The translations under genes were made by a program, and so were the position numbers. From the NCBI RefSeq assembly GCF_905220565.1, contig NC_059396.1, forward strand, positions 9,645,206 to 9,709,205: a DNA stretch of 64,000 nucleotides. Reading direction: 5' to 3'. The notes beneath the pieces are model-generated. The model saw only the letters and a list, made by a program, of their open reading frames with translations. It had not been told where the DNA came from and searched no databases. Below are positions 1 to 9,340 of this stretch, piece after piece (position 1 is the first letter of the stretch; every line of letters starts with the position of its first letter). Origin of the DNA: Melitaea cinxia. Lineage: Eukaryota > Arthropoda > Insecta > Lepidoptera > Nymphalidae.

Positions 1-1137
1 AGTCAATTTATTTTACGTGAAATTTTATATTCCAAATATTCCTTCTTTCATTTTAAAATAAAAATTTGTTTATAAATACATTAAGGAATATCAATATCAG
101 AATATCATGAACTAGTAAGAAAGTGGTTCGATACGATAAAAATCTATTCTGTATTAACCTATAACCCTGTCAGGCATGTGCACGTTTCTCTAACCTAATA
201 GTCTATTTTAGTGTTGAATAACACTTATGGAAATTCAGAATACAGATATAATCTTCAAAATAGTGTAGGTAACATACCTACTTCCTAGTAAGACAAAATT
301 AAAATTAGAAAAATCTATTAAATTCAAAGACTATATACCTACCTAGTATCTATTTAAATTAAAACTAACAATAAAAAAGTTTAAGCTTATTTAATAGAGA
401 CAATGGTATTGTTGGAGAATTCAGAAGCTACCGCTTACGTTCGTATTACGTGAATCGGTACTAATAGTCAGAGAATATTCACATCAACCTACACAAGTGC
501 CAATTAGACAGAGTCGGTAAAATGTTTAAGAGCGCACGTGTGCATGTGAGCAACGCGACTCGCAGTGATTGGTCTCCAGCAACAACCGCCGGCGGTGAGG
601 CGCGTGCGCTGCGTTTGCGCGTCGCGTCCAATCCAACACTATTCTAATTAATTAATTCCGTTCGTATTTGCACCGTGATTATCTAAACCAAGATTGATTA
701 CTGATATGCCGTACCAATTAGACTGCACACTTAATATACTTATAAAACACTGAACTTTTACTTTACAAAATAATGAGTAGATACCATTCATAAAATTTTC
801 GATCATCTCAATATGAGATAAGATAAGGAAAACTAGTTTCGATAATAGCTCATCCTCATCAATTTTTTTTTTTGTATTGTAATTTGTTAACGAGTCACAT
901 TTGGAAATAATTTTATACTATTATTCTGCTTATATAAATACAATTAGTAATTATTTGGGACTGCACTTAAACTTTATTGCAATTTAAAGATAAGGGCATT
1001 CTAGATCAGATTTTTGTAATCGATGTAAAATTGAGAACATTACAAGATAAAAAAAAAAGATTATAAAATCTTATAAATCTTAATTATCTACTGTATCGTA
1101 TCTGTAATGCCTTTTTTTGGGTAACATACGACTAATT
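1..1137. other. AT-rich unique DNA
   Basis: I see no coding frame or recognisable repeat here apart from the CpG-rich islet listed separately. Poly(A/T) runs near 860 and 1050 are the only low-complexity tracts. It is probably intronic or intergenic. Confidence 0.5.
515..640. promoter_or_regulatory. CpG-rich islet with CACGTG and CCAAT motifs
   Basis: A sharply GC- and CpG-rich patch of about 120 bp lies in AT-rich surroundings. It holds a CACGTG E-box (535-540), an inverted CCAAT (568-572), a direct CCAAT (628-632) and a run of CGCG/GCGC steps. These are seen directly. A role as a promoter or enhancer is inference, since no transcript start or downstream gene can be shown. Confidence 0.3.
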
Positions 1138-1200
1138 TTCCTGGTGTAGATTCGGAGCGAGAATCGAACCCACAAAGCAAGTCCCAGAGCAGAAAACACA
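1138..1200 (-). repeat. tRNA-derived SINE fragment
   Basis: On the minus strand a pol III B box, GGGTTCGATTC (1161-1171), is followed by TCGCTCCGAATCTACACC. The same arrangement, B box then a 'CGAATCT' block, occurs in the SINE at 17.2 kb. Only the head region is visible. Confidence 0.55.
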
Positions 1201-2053
1201 AACTCAAAAAATGCCACTATACGAGGTTTAGGCAGTTTTTCTACCAAGAGTAACGACAATTATCAGGTGCTTATGATAAAAAGCGATACACGGTTGAGAG
1301 CCCACAGAAACGAAAAAAATATATTTATTTACTAAATAAGTCGAATCTGCGATCCAGTAATATTTATAGAGCTTTCGTTAATGCTACACAGGTCAAGTGA
1401 AGATGGTTAAAGCTTTATAAATATAGCAAATTACAATAACATATACAGGAACAAAATATCATATAAATAAAAGGAAGTAAGATGTTATACGCACACATAC
1501 ATGATCAGTGTGTACATTACACAACTTTGATATGATTGCACGAATTTATAGGCTATGGTGATGACTTGTCATTGGTAATAATAATTTGTCGTCGCTGATA
1601 TTTCAGATAACAATGAAAATTACGATTAGCATAAAATACTTCCTATATTCAGGTGTTTGAAGATGTGTCAAAGAAACGATTCTCATCATCTAGTTAAAAG
1701 GGCTTCAAAGGTAAGATTAAGTTCTGCAAAATAGAAAATGTATATATACCTACCACAAAATTGTTTTTCGTTAAATCTGGATCTATTTAAATTACGTTAT
1801 CAGAACTCTGACCTCAGAACTTCTTCGTCGGTTGCAGATGTTTGTATTAGTAAAAATACTTTTATCTACTCTCGGTATCTTTATGGGGGCCACCCCTAAC
1901 ATTTAGCATTCAAACTAAAAAATTTATTTATTTAATTTTGTTTAAATTTTTTTAATTCAATTATTATTTTCTGCGACGTACCTTTCACTGTCTCAGCAAT
2001 ATGCAGAGTATATTTCCTAAAATTCAAGAAGATTGCTAAGATATGTCTGAAAT
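1201..2053. other. AT-rich unique DNA
   Basis: No supported gene or repeat is visible. Frames are closed by frequent stops on both strands. Confidence 0.45.
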
Positions 2054-2183
2054 CAAAGGTTGTCTGGAAGAAATCGCTCTTAGCGATAAGACCGCCTTTG
2101 TACATCTTTCTTTGCATGTATCACTTTTTTTGTAATGTTTCTTTGTGGTGTACAATAAAGAGTATTTATTATTATTATTATTT
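2054..2183 (+). mobile_element. LINE 3' terminus with (ATT)n tail
   Basis: The stretch from 'AAAGGTTGTCTGGAAGAAAT' through 'GCGATAAGACCGCC' and 'TTTGTACATCT' is matched closely by 18024-18140. It ends with a polyadenylation-like AATAAAG and an (ATT)n tail. I read it as a 5'-truncated LINE 3' UTR. The LINE clade cannot be fixed from this non-coding tail. The (ATT)n tail is the site into which the adjacent Dong-like element inserted. Confidence 0.6.
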
Positions 2184-3750
2184 CACTGAATGTCACTCCG
2201 CCCGCCCAATACATAATAGATACATATATTATAATAACTACTTATATAAATAATATAGTAAATTTACTTATACTTACATATATAAATATAAGCGGGTGGA
2301 GGAATACGCCCCGGCAGGGAGATCAAACGGCCGGGGGTTAGGGCTGTAGGCTGAGAAACCGGCGGACAATCCTAGCCGAGTCAAGTAACACCGCCTTCTG
2401 CATCCTGGCTGCGAGCGAACCGTCCCGGATCCCCAGTTGCCTCAGATGGTGAGCGAAGCTAACCGGGATCAAACCGTTGGCAGATATTACGATAGGGATT
2501 ATTTCAGCAGACCCCACACCCCACATGTCGACAATCTCGTGCGCCAGATCCAGATATTTACGTTTTTTCTCAGTCTCGGCTTTCACGAGGTTCTCGTCAT
2601 GCGGGACGGTGATGTCCACTAAAAATACCCTCGACCGTGCCCTGTCCATCACCACGATATCAGGCTTGTTCGCCAGTATCGTCCTGTCTGTGGCGATAGG
2701 CAGGTCCCAGTAGAGCCGGACTCCGTCGCGTTCGAGTACTGGCACCGGTGAGTATTGGTAATACGGCATCCTCTGTTCCAGGAGACCGTACATAAGAGCA
2801 AGCTCTTGGTGGAGAATCTTGGCCACTTGGTTGTGTCTGTGCAAGTACTCAGTATTAGCAAGCGCGGAACAACCCGAAAGCACATGCCTGAGTGACTCAC
2901 CGGGATGACGACAGGCTCGACAGAAGTCGGGAGTGCCATCCTTCAGGACGTGCTTTCGGTAGTTGTTCGTCTTGACCACCTGATCTTGTATTGCACAGAC
3001 AAAACCTTCGGTTTCCCCAAAGAGGTCGCCGAATCGCAGCCACTGCACGGAGGCTTTACTGTCCACGTGTGGTGCGTGAAGCGCCTTATAGAACCGTCCA
3101 TGCAGTTCCTTCTCCATCCATACGGTCTCCCGGTCAGAGGTGCTCAGTACGACCGGTTTCTGCCAGTTCTCTTTGGCCAAGGCTAGGGGGGTTAGTCCTT
3201 TGTCACACATTGAAACGTCACCATGCAAAGCGCTGTCCCGTCTCGTTTCAAAGTAGGCCCTGAGGCTGCACACCTCGCGGTTATGCATGGTCTTAGCGCT
3301 TAACATGCCTCGACCACCACACTTCCGCGGGATGTACAGTCTCATGACCGACGACTTAGGGTGGTGCATGCGATGGTGCGTCATAGTTGTGCGGACTCTT
3401 CTGTCCAGGGCGTCAAGTTCGGTCTGAGTCCATCTGAGTATGCCAAAGGTGTACAAGAGAGTGGGCATGTAGAGAAGGTGGGAGACTTTAGTACCTCCTC
3501 TCCGGAACTGAAAGCCTGTCCCCGAACGCTCCAGCAGGGTGCTTAGAGGGTTCAAGGACAAGCAGAACCATAGTGGACTCAGGCAATCACCCTGGAAAAT
3601 ACCCCTCCGTATCCTGATTGGGTCATCCGCACCCGTCAGTCGCTCGCCTTGGAGACATAGGATCGTGCTCCATTGCCCCATACATACTCCGAGGAAGTCT
3701 CGAACTGCCTCGTCAATCTTGTACAGCTCGAGGACCCTCAGGAGCCATGA
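2184..3750 (-). mobile_element. Dong/R4-like non-LTR retrotransposon, 5'-truncated
   Basis: A minus-strand element carries a single open frame ending in a restriction-like endonuclease, followed by about 150 bp of 3' UTR. It is bounded on both sides by ATT/TAA triplet runs (2164-2183 and 3751-3774). Dong elements of silkworm are known to insert into TAA repeats, and both the protein architecture and the target fit. The 5' end is truncated in the fingers of the reverse transcriptase. An internal deletion removed the catalytic centre, so this copy cannot move by itself. R2 is a less likely alternative because the site is not rDNA. Confidence 0.7.
2338..3750 (-). pseudogene. Dong/R4-like RT-endonuclease polyprotein, truncated and deleted
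   Basis: The methionine-started frame is 447 codons, but it reads open upstream to 3750 and includes RT finger residues such as 'RVLELYKID', so the methionine is not the true start. Counting from that Met, an RT motif B (IFQGDCLSP) lies at residues 28-36. At residues 70-73 the expected Y-x-D-D catalytic centre is missing: 'LLYM' runs straight into 'PTLLYTFGILRW', which belongs well downstream in the family. This means an in-frame deletion of the RT active site and much of the thumb. A zinc knuckle C-X2-C-X8-H-X4-C spans residues 254-271. A restriction-like endonuclease follows, with PD at 340-341, D356 and lysines at 372-375. In this superfamily the enzyme nicks the target and primes cDNA synthesis from it. 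With the catalytic aspartates gone, this copy should be enzymatically dead although the frame remains open. Confidence 0.85.
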
Positions 3751-3774
3751 ATTTATTATTATTATTATTATTAT
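3751..3774 (+). repeat. (ATT)n triplet array, right flank of the Dong-like insertion
   Basis: This is about eight ATT units. With the run at 2164-2183 it brackets the Dong-like element. I infer it is the remainder of the older LINE's tail. Confidence 0.75.
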
Positions 3775-3910
3775 ATCGTCATCAACTAGCTTTGTTTAGA
3801 CGGTGGATATTGTATGGCGTTTCATTTTCATGGATTCAGTGATGCAGGCACGAGCAAAACGTCTTTCGCTGTTGCGTGCCTCTCCTTAAGGCTACTTCAT
3901 TTTAACCAGA

Positions 3911-4545
3911 AGTACCTGGGTGACCGAGCTTAGCTCGGTATTTTTAGTAAATCGTATTTTTTGGAAATCATAATACGAATTACATATTTATAAAATATGA
4001 ATAATATTTTTTTACCGACAATAATAAAGAAATATAAACGAATATAATAAATCAAAAATAAAAACAATAATTAAAAAATAATAAAGATAAAATATGAAAA
4101 ATATTTTCGATTTTACCGACATAATAATAAAAAATAAGAACTTGCTATTTAAATAAAAAATATAGAGGGCAATTAGAAAAAAAAGAAAAAATAATAATCG
4201 ATTTTGAAATTTGAGGATTTGAACCGTGGTAATTTTTGTCGATAGCGACAGGCCGATTTCCCTGAGCCATTACAACTTTATTGACAAGTGCGAAATTTAC
4301 CTTCGTATTCTAACGATATTGTAGTAATTTTTTCACTGTCTAAAAACTGGGATAAAACGACATTTTCTGAAAATAAATCCTAGCTAGATTTATTTATCTC
4401 CCCCGAAATCCCCTGCATACTAAATTTCATGAAAATCGTTGGAGCCGTTTCCTAGATTCAGATTATATATATATTATATAGAATATAATATATATATCTC
4501 AGATTCTATATATATACACAAGAATTGCTCGTTTAATAGTATTTG
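3911..4545 (+). repeat. Family C interspersed repeat, near full length
   Basis: It begins AGTACCTGGGTGACCGAGCT and ends AGAATTGCTCGTTTAATAGT. The same start and end occur at 19205-19680, and the start alone at 16903. Near its left end is a hairpin (ACCGAGC, loop, GCTCGGT). In the middle, on the opposite strand, is a tRNA-like pair: A-box-like TGGCTCAGGGA and B-box-like GGTTCAAATCC (within 4210-4275). A TA-rich microsatellite expanded at 4450-4515 makes this copy longer than the other. The transposon class is unresolved. Confidence 0.7.
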
Positions 4546-4639
4546 ATATGCAACATATGACTTCTACTACACTGACTACACCAATTTGTATTTCTCTCAT
4601 TTTTTTATTTTTATTGTCAAGGCAGGGTTTTACGTAAGT

Positions 4640-5603
4640 CCGGGTGGGGACCCAGATGAGGTACCTGGGTCTCACCCTGGACGGGAGGTGGGCTTTTGGG
4701 GCTCATTTTGCAGAGCTAGCCCCAAGAGTCGTGAAAGCCGCCGCCTCACTGGGAAGGCTGCTGCCGAACGTGGGTGGTCCAAGTGCCCATTGCCGTCGGC
4801 TGTACTCCGGGGTCATCCGGAGTATGGCCATGTACGGGGCACCCATCTGGGCGGACGCCCTCGGTCGCGCAAACAAAATCCAGCTGCGACGGCCGCAGCG
4901 GGTCATCGCGACGAGGGCGATACGCGGTTACCGGACGGTGTCCTGGACGGCGGCGTGCGTGCTGGCCGGCGATCCCCCCTGGGAACTGCAGGCGGAGATC
5001 CTCGCCGAAACATATCATTTTGTGGCGGCGAGGAGATCCCGGGGGGAGTCTCCTACGTGGGAGGAGCTCACACGCATGCAGAGGCTGGCACAGGACACCC
5101 TGTTGCGGCGGTGGACGGAGGACTTGGCTTCGCCAGTCCCCGGGCAGTGGACGGTGGACGCAGTGAAGCCGGTCCTCCGGAAGTGGGTGAGGCGGCGGTT
5201 CGGGCCGCTGACCTTCCGTCTGGTGCAGGTGCTTTCCGGACATGGGTGCTTCGGTAAGTACCTGCACCAAATCGCGAGACGGGAGGCGACTCCAGCCTGC
5301 CACGAGTGTGGAGCGCCAGAAGATACGGCGCTCCACACGCTGGAGGCGTGCGCCACTTGGGAACCGCAGCGGCGCACGCTTTAAGCGGTTCTCGGACGGG
5401 ATCTCTCGCTGCCGAGTGTCGTAAAGGCCATGCTTGACAGCGAGAGATCGTGGCAGGCGGTGGTCTCCTTCTGCGAAGAGGTAATGACGCAGAAGGAGAC
5501 CGCGGAGCGGGCCAGAGAGGAAGACGCCTCTGCTGGCCCACTCCGGCGCAGACGTACGGGGGCAAGGAGAAGGCGGTTTGCCCACCTCCTCCCCCCCTCG
5601 TAA
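4640..5603 (+). pseudogene. R1-clade ORF2 C-terminal fragment with one in-frame stop
   Basis: The frame opens at the truncation point and gives the region after the RT catalytic core: 'MRYLGLTLDGRW', then 'LYSGVIRSMAMYGAPIWAD', then the family-typical 'GYRTVS' and 'LTFRLVQVLSGHGCFG'. A zinc knuckle C-X2-C-X8-H-X4-C is at residues 219-236 counted from 4644. A TAA at 5382-5384 interrupts it. The same frame then continues for 73 codons with 'LSLPSVVKAM' and 'FCEEVMTQKE', ending at a natural-looking stop at 5601-5603. So there is a single nonsense change and no frameshift. Endonuclease and RT catalytic domains are absent because of the truncation, so the copy is inactive. The family assignment is firm; the exact subfamily is not. 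Confidence 0.85.
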
Positions 5604-5672
5604 TAGTGGGGTCGGCGGCTGATAGTCGGGGGACAGCGTAATAGTGGGGTCGGCGGCTGATAGTCGGGGGAC
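5600..5672 (+). repeat. 38-bp tandem duplication in R1-clade 3' UTR
   Basis: The unit starting GTAATAGTGGGGTCGGCGGC is present twice with a period of 38 bp, the second copy slightly short. It starts at the ORF stop codon. Confidence 0.8.
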
Positions 5673-5708
5673 TTCGGCCGGCCGGACGACACGACCCCAT
5701 ACGTCTGA

Positions 5709-5739
5709 GGGGTGGCCTTGTTGTGAGCGAGGCCACCCC
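5709..5739 (+). other. 10-bp perfect hairpin in R1-clade 3' UTR
   Basis: GGGGTGGCCT (5709-5718) pairs exactly with AGGCCACCCC (5730-5739) around an 11-nt loop. R1-clade 3' UTR structure is thought to aid recognition by the element's own RT. That role is inference here. Confidence 0.6.
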
Positions 5740-6027
5740 ACCATCATGCCGGGGCCCAGAAGCTTTGTCCGGGCCCACCGCTGAGGCGAGGTGGCGAATG
5801 CTAGCGCGACCCCTCTCGCCCCACCCAGGCGGATGACTGCTCACACGTGGTGGTTTTTAGTCAGTAGGAGTCTGACATAACCCTCTGGCGCCCCCGCGCT
5901 GGAGGGTATCCATGATGGATTTTCCCCACGTAAAAAAAAAAAAAAAAAAAAAAGGGTTTTACGTAAGTGAAAGAAAATTGTATAAAAATTGATATAAACT
6001 CAAAAAAATGGTAGTACGAAATTCGTC

Positions 6028-6380
6028 GGGTGGTTACTTCGCATTCAGCCTGTAATATCCCGATGCTGGGCATAAGCCTCTTTCTCCATGTAGAAGAAGG
6101 ATTAGAGCTTAATCCACCATGCTGCTCCATTGTGGGTTGGTGGCTGGGCGCACATGTTCACTACTATGAGTAACAATCGCTACGGGTATTTATGATAACA
6201 ACTGGGACCGGCGACTTAACGTGCTCTCCGAGACACGGTGGGGAGACAGACAAATGCAGATATTCAAACCGAAAAGAAATATTTCTACAAATACAAATAT
6301 TCATCCCGAGCGGATATCGAACCCGCAAATAGTCGGGGTTTTAGGCGACTACTCGCACCTCTACTCCAGGGCGGTTGGTT
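6028..6380 (-). repeat. SINE1 copy, minus strand
   Basis: On the minus strand it has a tRNA-like head with a B box (GGGTTCGATATC, near 6312), a body including 'GAGCACGTTAAGTCGCC', and a tail reading 'ATGCCCAGCATCGGGATATT' then 'ACAGGCTGAAT'. The tail resembles the RTE LINE 3' end seen elsewhere in the window. The head sequence differs from that of the 43.0-kb copy, so two head variants share one body. Confidence 0.7.
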
Positions 6381-7338
6381 AGATATTCTGACAGAATTAT
6401 GAACTTTATGTTGTGGTCTTTACACGTGTGATAAGTTTAGCCATTGTAGAAAATATATAGACTGACGAACAGTTGAGCAAAGTTCACTTGATGTTATAAC
6501 ATTTCTAACATCACTAGACACTCGTAAAGGTAACATAAGCTATTAAACTTAAAACCATAATTGATAAGACTGATATTTAGTCTAACAACAAACTAAACTA
6601 CGAGTAGGTAGGTACTAAAATAAGTAACTTGAACAAACAAATAACTTTAAAAATACAAGTCTTTAAACAAAACTGTCATACTTTGACAACAAATAATACA
6701 AAAATTATAATAGAAACGATTTTAAGACTTTACGGACTGAGAAGAGCAACGAGTAGGTGAATATCAGATCCGTCTAGATTTAGAACTAGCAGCGGCAATG
6801 GACCAAGTCGAGCTCGGTCGATAAGCATGATTTGTAACGTGGCACGTCGGCGCGTGCGCACAAATAAACGTGATTTCAATGCGCACCTTTCAATAAATTA
6901 CCTAACCCACTCTTGATATGACAATGTTATAATTTATAATCTCTTCAGATTTAGAGCCTTTTGATGATATATGCACAGTACGATATGGCTCGGATGATAC
7001 CAGGCAACAATTTAATTTTATTGTTTTGTAAGACCCATGATGCCACCATTGATTTTTCAGGTGATATATTTATGTTTTTGTGACTGGTGATCGGTTGTAA
7101 GGGTAATATCGATTGTAAATGCTCATTTTTCAGAAGAAATTTCGAAACAAGTTTATTAGTCAAATCGCAGTAGCCTGGTGTTTCTTCTTTCACAAGGGTT
7201 ATGTACCTAGGAACGGAAAACTAAGAAGCTCTTAAAATTAGCTTTTTTCAGCTATTGTTTTATTTAATAGTTTTGATAAAACCGTAGTTAATGACTGTAT
7301 AAAAATGTTAATTTAATAAAGAGTGTATTCGGAGTTTT
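6381..7338. other. Unique DNA with a CpG islet and a weak minus-strand frame
   Basis: A CpG-rich patch lies at about 6785-6890 (GGCACGTCGGCGCGTGCGCA). A minus-strand frame of about 90 codons (6951-7225) has balanced codon use but no recognisable domain and no supported splice context. I do not call it a gene. Confidence 0.35.
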
Positions 7339-7955
7339 TAACCGACTTCCAAAAAAGGAGGAGGTTCTCAATTCGACTGTATTTTTTTATGTATGTTACT
7401 TCAGAACTTTTGACTGGGTGGACCGATTTCGACAAAAAGTTTTTAATCGAAAGGTGGTGTGTGACATTTGGTCCCATTTAAATTTATTTGATATCTAACA
7501 GCTACTTTTCGAGTTATATCTAAATCGTTTTTCAATCGTTATTCTGTGTCAAATGCGTTTTTACTTGACGCTTTTTTCGTCGACCTACGTTGTATTATAC
7601 CGCATAACTTTCTACTGGATGTACCGATTTTGATAATTCTTTTTTTGTTGGAAAGAAGATATCCCTAGTTTGGTACCATGATAAGGAAAACAGGATCTGA
7701 TAAAAGGATCCCAGAGAAATCGAGGGAAACTCTCGAAAATCCGCAATAACTTTTTACTGGGTGTACCGATTTAGATAATTTTTAATTTAATCGAAAGCTG
7801 ATGTTTATCATGTAGTCACATATAAATTTTATCGAGATTTGATAACTACTTTTTGAGTGAGTGAGTTACTCGACTATTTTTTCGTCGATCTACGTTGTAT
7901 TACTCGTCGATGTAATTGAAGTCGGTTTTTTGTCGTTTGCGAGCAAACACAATTA
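7339..7955 (+). repeat. Family A repeat, near full length, three internal modules
   Basis: It runs from AACCGACTTCCAAAAAAGG to AGTCGGTTTTTTGTCG and 'GCGAGCAAACACAATTA'. Three modules each begin 'AACTTTnnACTGGRTG' followed by 'ACCGATTT', at 7405, 7606 and 7748. Modules 1 and 3 both end with 'CGTCGACCTACGTTGTATTA' or a close variant. Module 2 has a different interior (CCCTAGTTTGGTACCATGAT). The minus-strand copy at 56573-57184 has nearly the same length. No coding capacity. The 'ACCGACTTC' and 'GAAGTCGGT' blocks near the ends are inverted, which suggests a non-autonomous DNA transposon, but the class is not proven. Confidence 0.75.
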
Positions 7956-7961
7956 TTTAAA

Positions 7962-8155
7962 GCACAATTGCATTTGCTTTAAAACGAAAAAAAACCGACT
8001 TCAAATACATGGACCAGTTAACACAACGTAGGTAGATGAGACAATAGTCAAATAAAAGCTCATTATTAGAGATAACTCAGAAACTACTCATCAAATCTCA
8101 TCAAATTTAAGAACCATTTCACAAAAATCGGTAACAATCCGCGAAATTGTAATAT
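7962..8155 (-). repeat. Family A fragment, inverted next to the preceding copy
   Basis: It carries AAAAACCGACTTCAAATACA, 'CAACGTAGGTAGATGAGAC' and 'ACTACTCATCAAATCTCATC', all family A 3'-module sequence in reverse. Only a few bases separate it from the full-length copy, in tail-to-tail arrangement. Confidence 0.6.
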
Positions 8156-9340
8156 TTTGACGTCGTTAATTTCAGTGTTGGATGCAATAATGTAATTTAT
8201 ATTCGTAAAATATAATAGAACAACCTTTGTTGTAGTCCATAGTCGGATCAGAATTTTGATTTATATTATGTGTATAAAATTATTAACCTTTTCATCAGCC
8301 TCCTCCCTAGGTAAACGGTCGCAATGTATACTTTGAAGTCCTACTTTTCAATAACCTCTACGTTGAAACCATTTTAAAAAAATATCATAATATGTGGAAT
8401 ATAATTTTGTTGCACACTATCATAGATTTTTATTCCATTTGTATCTCTATTAAACGATAATAAAAATTTAAAGTTACGAATATTTTCCAAATAAGTACAA
8501 TTTTAAAAGCGATATTTCTCTTAGAAAACTAAGAAATTTTAACGAACTATCTTCATCAAAGTAAACTTACATCATTAAGGAACACAAAAAAAAATATATA
8601 AAGATGTAATTATTTTTAATACATTTTATATTAAATAATAAAAAGATAGTATATATTACCACGCATCAAGCCCGGTAAATCAGTCGAGCGCTAGCGCTCT
8701 TAGAGGTAAGGTCCACGCCAAATTCTGCGCAACCGTCTCTTTCGCTCACACGCGCCAAGCGCCTGTTGTTATAGCGGATAAAACGCATTTGATACTTTCC
8801 TAATAAAATATAAATAAAATAAACATATTACGAAAATGACTGTAAAATAATATAATGATAATTTCTGTAAACAAATGTATAATTTAATTTTCTTTTCTCA
8901 CACTATCAATACAAATAGGCATTTCAATCTGTTTGTCTTGTTATTTGTTAATTAATATGTTTGTCGGTGTCGATGTCATAAAATGCTATTTTATTCATAT
9001 CGTAAATATTAGATTCATTCGTAAACTGAAAAAACTAAATCAATTTAAAAAAAAATTGTTTCATAAAATTGATTTTTTTTTTTTTTAATTTATTGACTGT
9101 TGTTATATAACATACTTGAAATTTTTAACAAATTAATTATGTAAAAAACATTTTATACCATAGTTATTAATTTTTATTATACATTAGAAAATGATCAAGA
9201 TGGTCTTTTGGTTGTCACACTATACTTACTAGCACAAAGATCGCGCGGCTCGTACGATTCGCGCGATGCGATCAAATTTACCTAAACTTGCAGAGCGTAA
9301 AATTGTGAAATGGCTCTTAAATGGGACTACATAAAAAGTA
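8156..9340. other. AT-rich unique DNA with two CpG islets
   Basis: Islet one (8655-8785) contains a perfect 14-bp palindrome GAGCGCTAGCGCTC (8686-8699). Islet two (9235-9310) contains CGCGCGGCTCGTACGATTCG. No coding frame is supported. The remainder is featureless AT-rich sequence. Confidence 0.4.

Larger units (their letters stand above)
4625..5968 (+). mobile_element. R1-clade LINE, 5'-truncated, with 15-bp target-site duplication
   Basis: GGGTTTTACGTAAGT occurs at 4625-4639 and again, identically, at 5954-5968, bracketing an R1-type coding end, a GC-rich 3' UTR and a poly(A) tail (5933-5953). This is the signature of target-primed reverse transcription with 5' truncation. The 3' UTR ends in a stem (CCCTC ... 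GAGGG) and 'GATTTTCCCCACG' just before the poly(A). Base composition is strikingly GC-rich compared with the flanks. Known R1-clade elements often have rDNA or telomeric-repeat targets. The target here is neither. Confidence 0.88.

Noticed and set aside
4610..4645. A micro-exon suggested by 'GTCAAGGCAG' and 'GTAAGT' around GGTTTTAC
   Set aside because: The donor-like bases are part of the target-site duplication of the R1-clade insertion, and an 8-nt exon has no support.
4746..5844. Long minus-strand frames opposite the R1-clade fragment
   Set aside because: They are antisense shadows of a GC-rich LINE coding region; the sense frame carries the recognisable motifs.
6951..7225. About 90-codon minus-strand open frame
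   Set aside because: Codon use looks reasonable, but there is no domain, no splice context and no neighbour. Frames this long occur by chance in AT-rich DNA.
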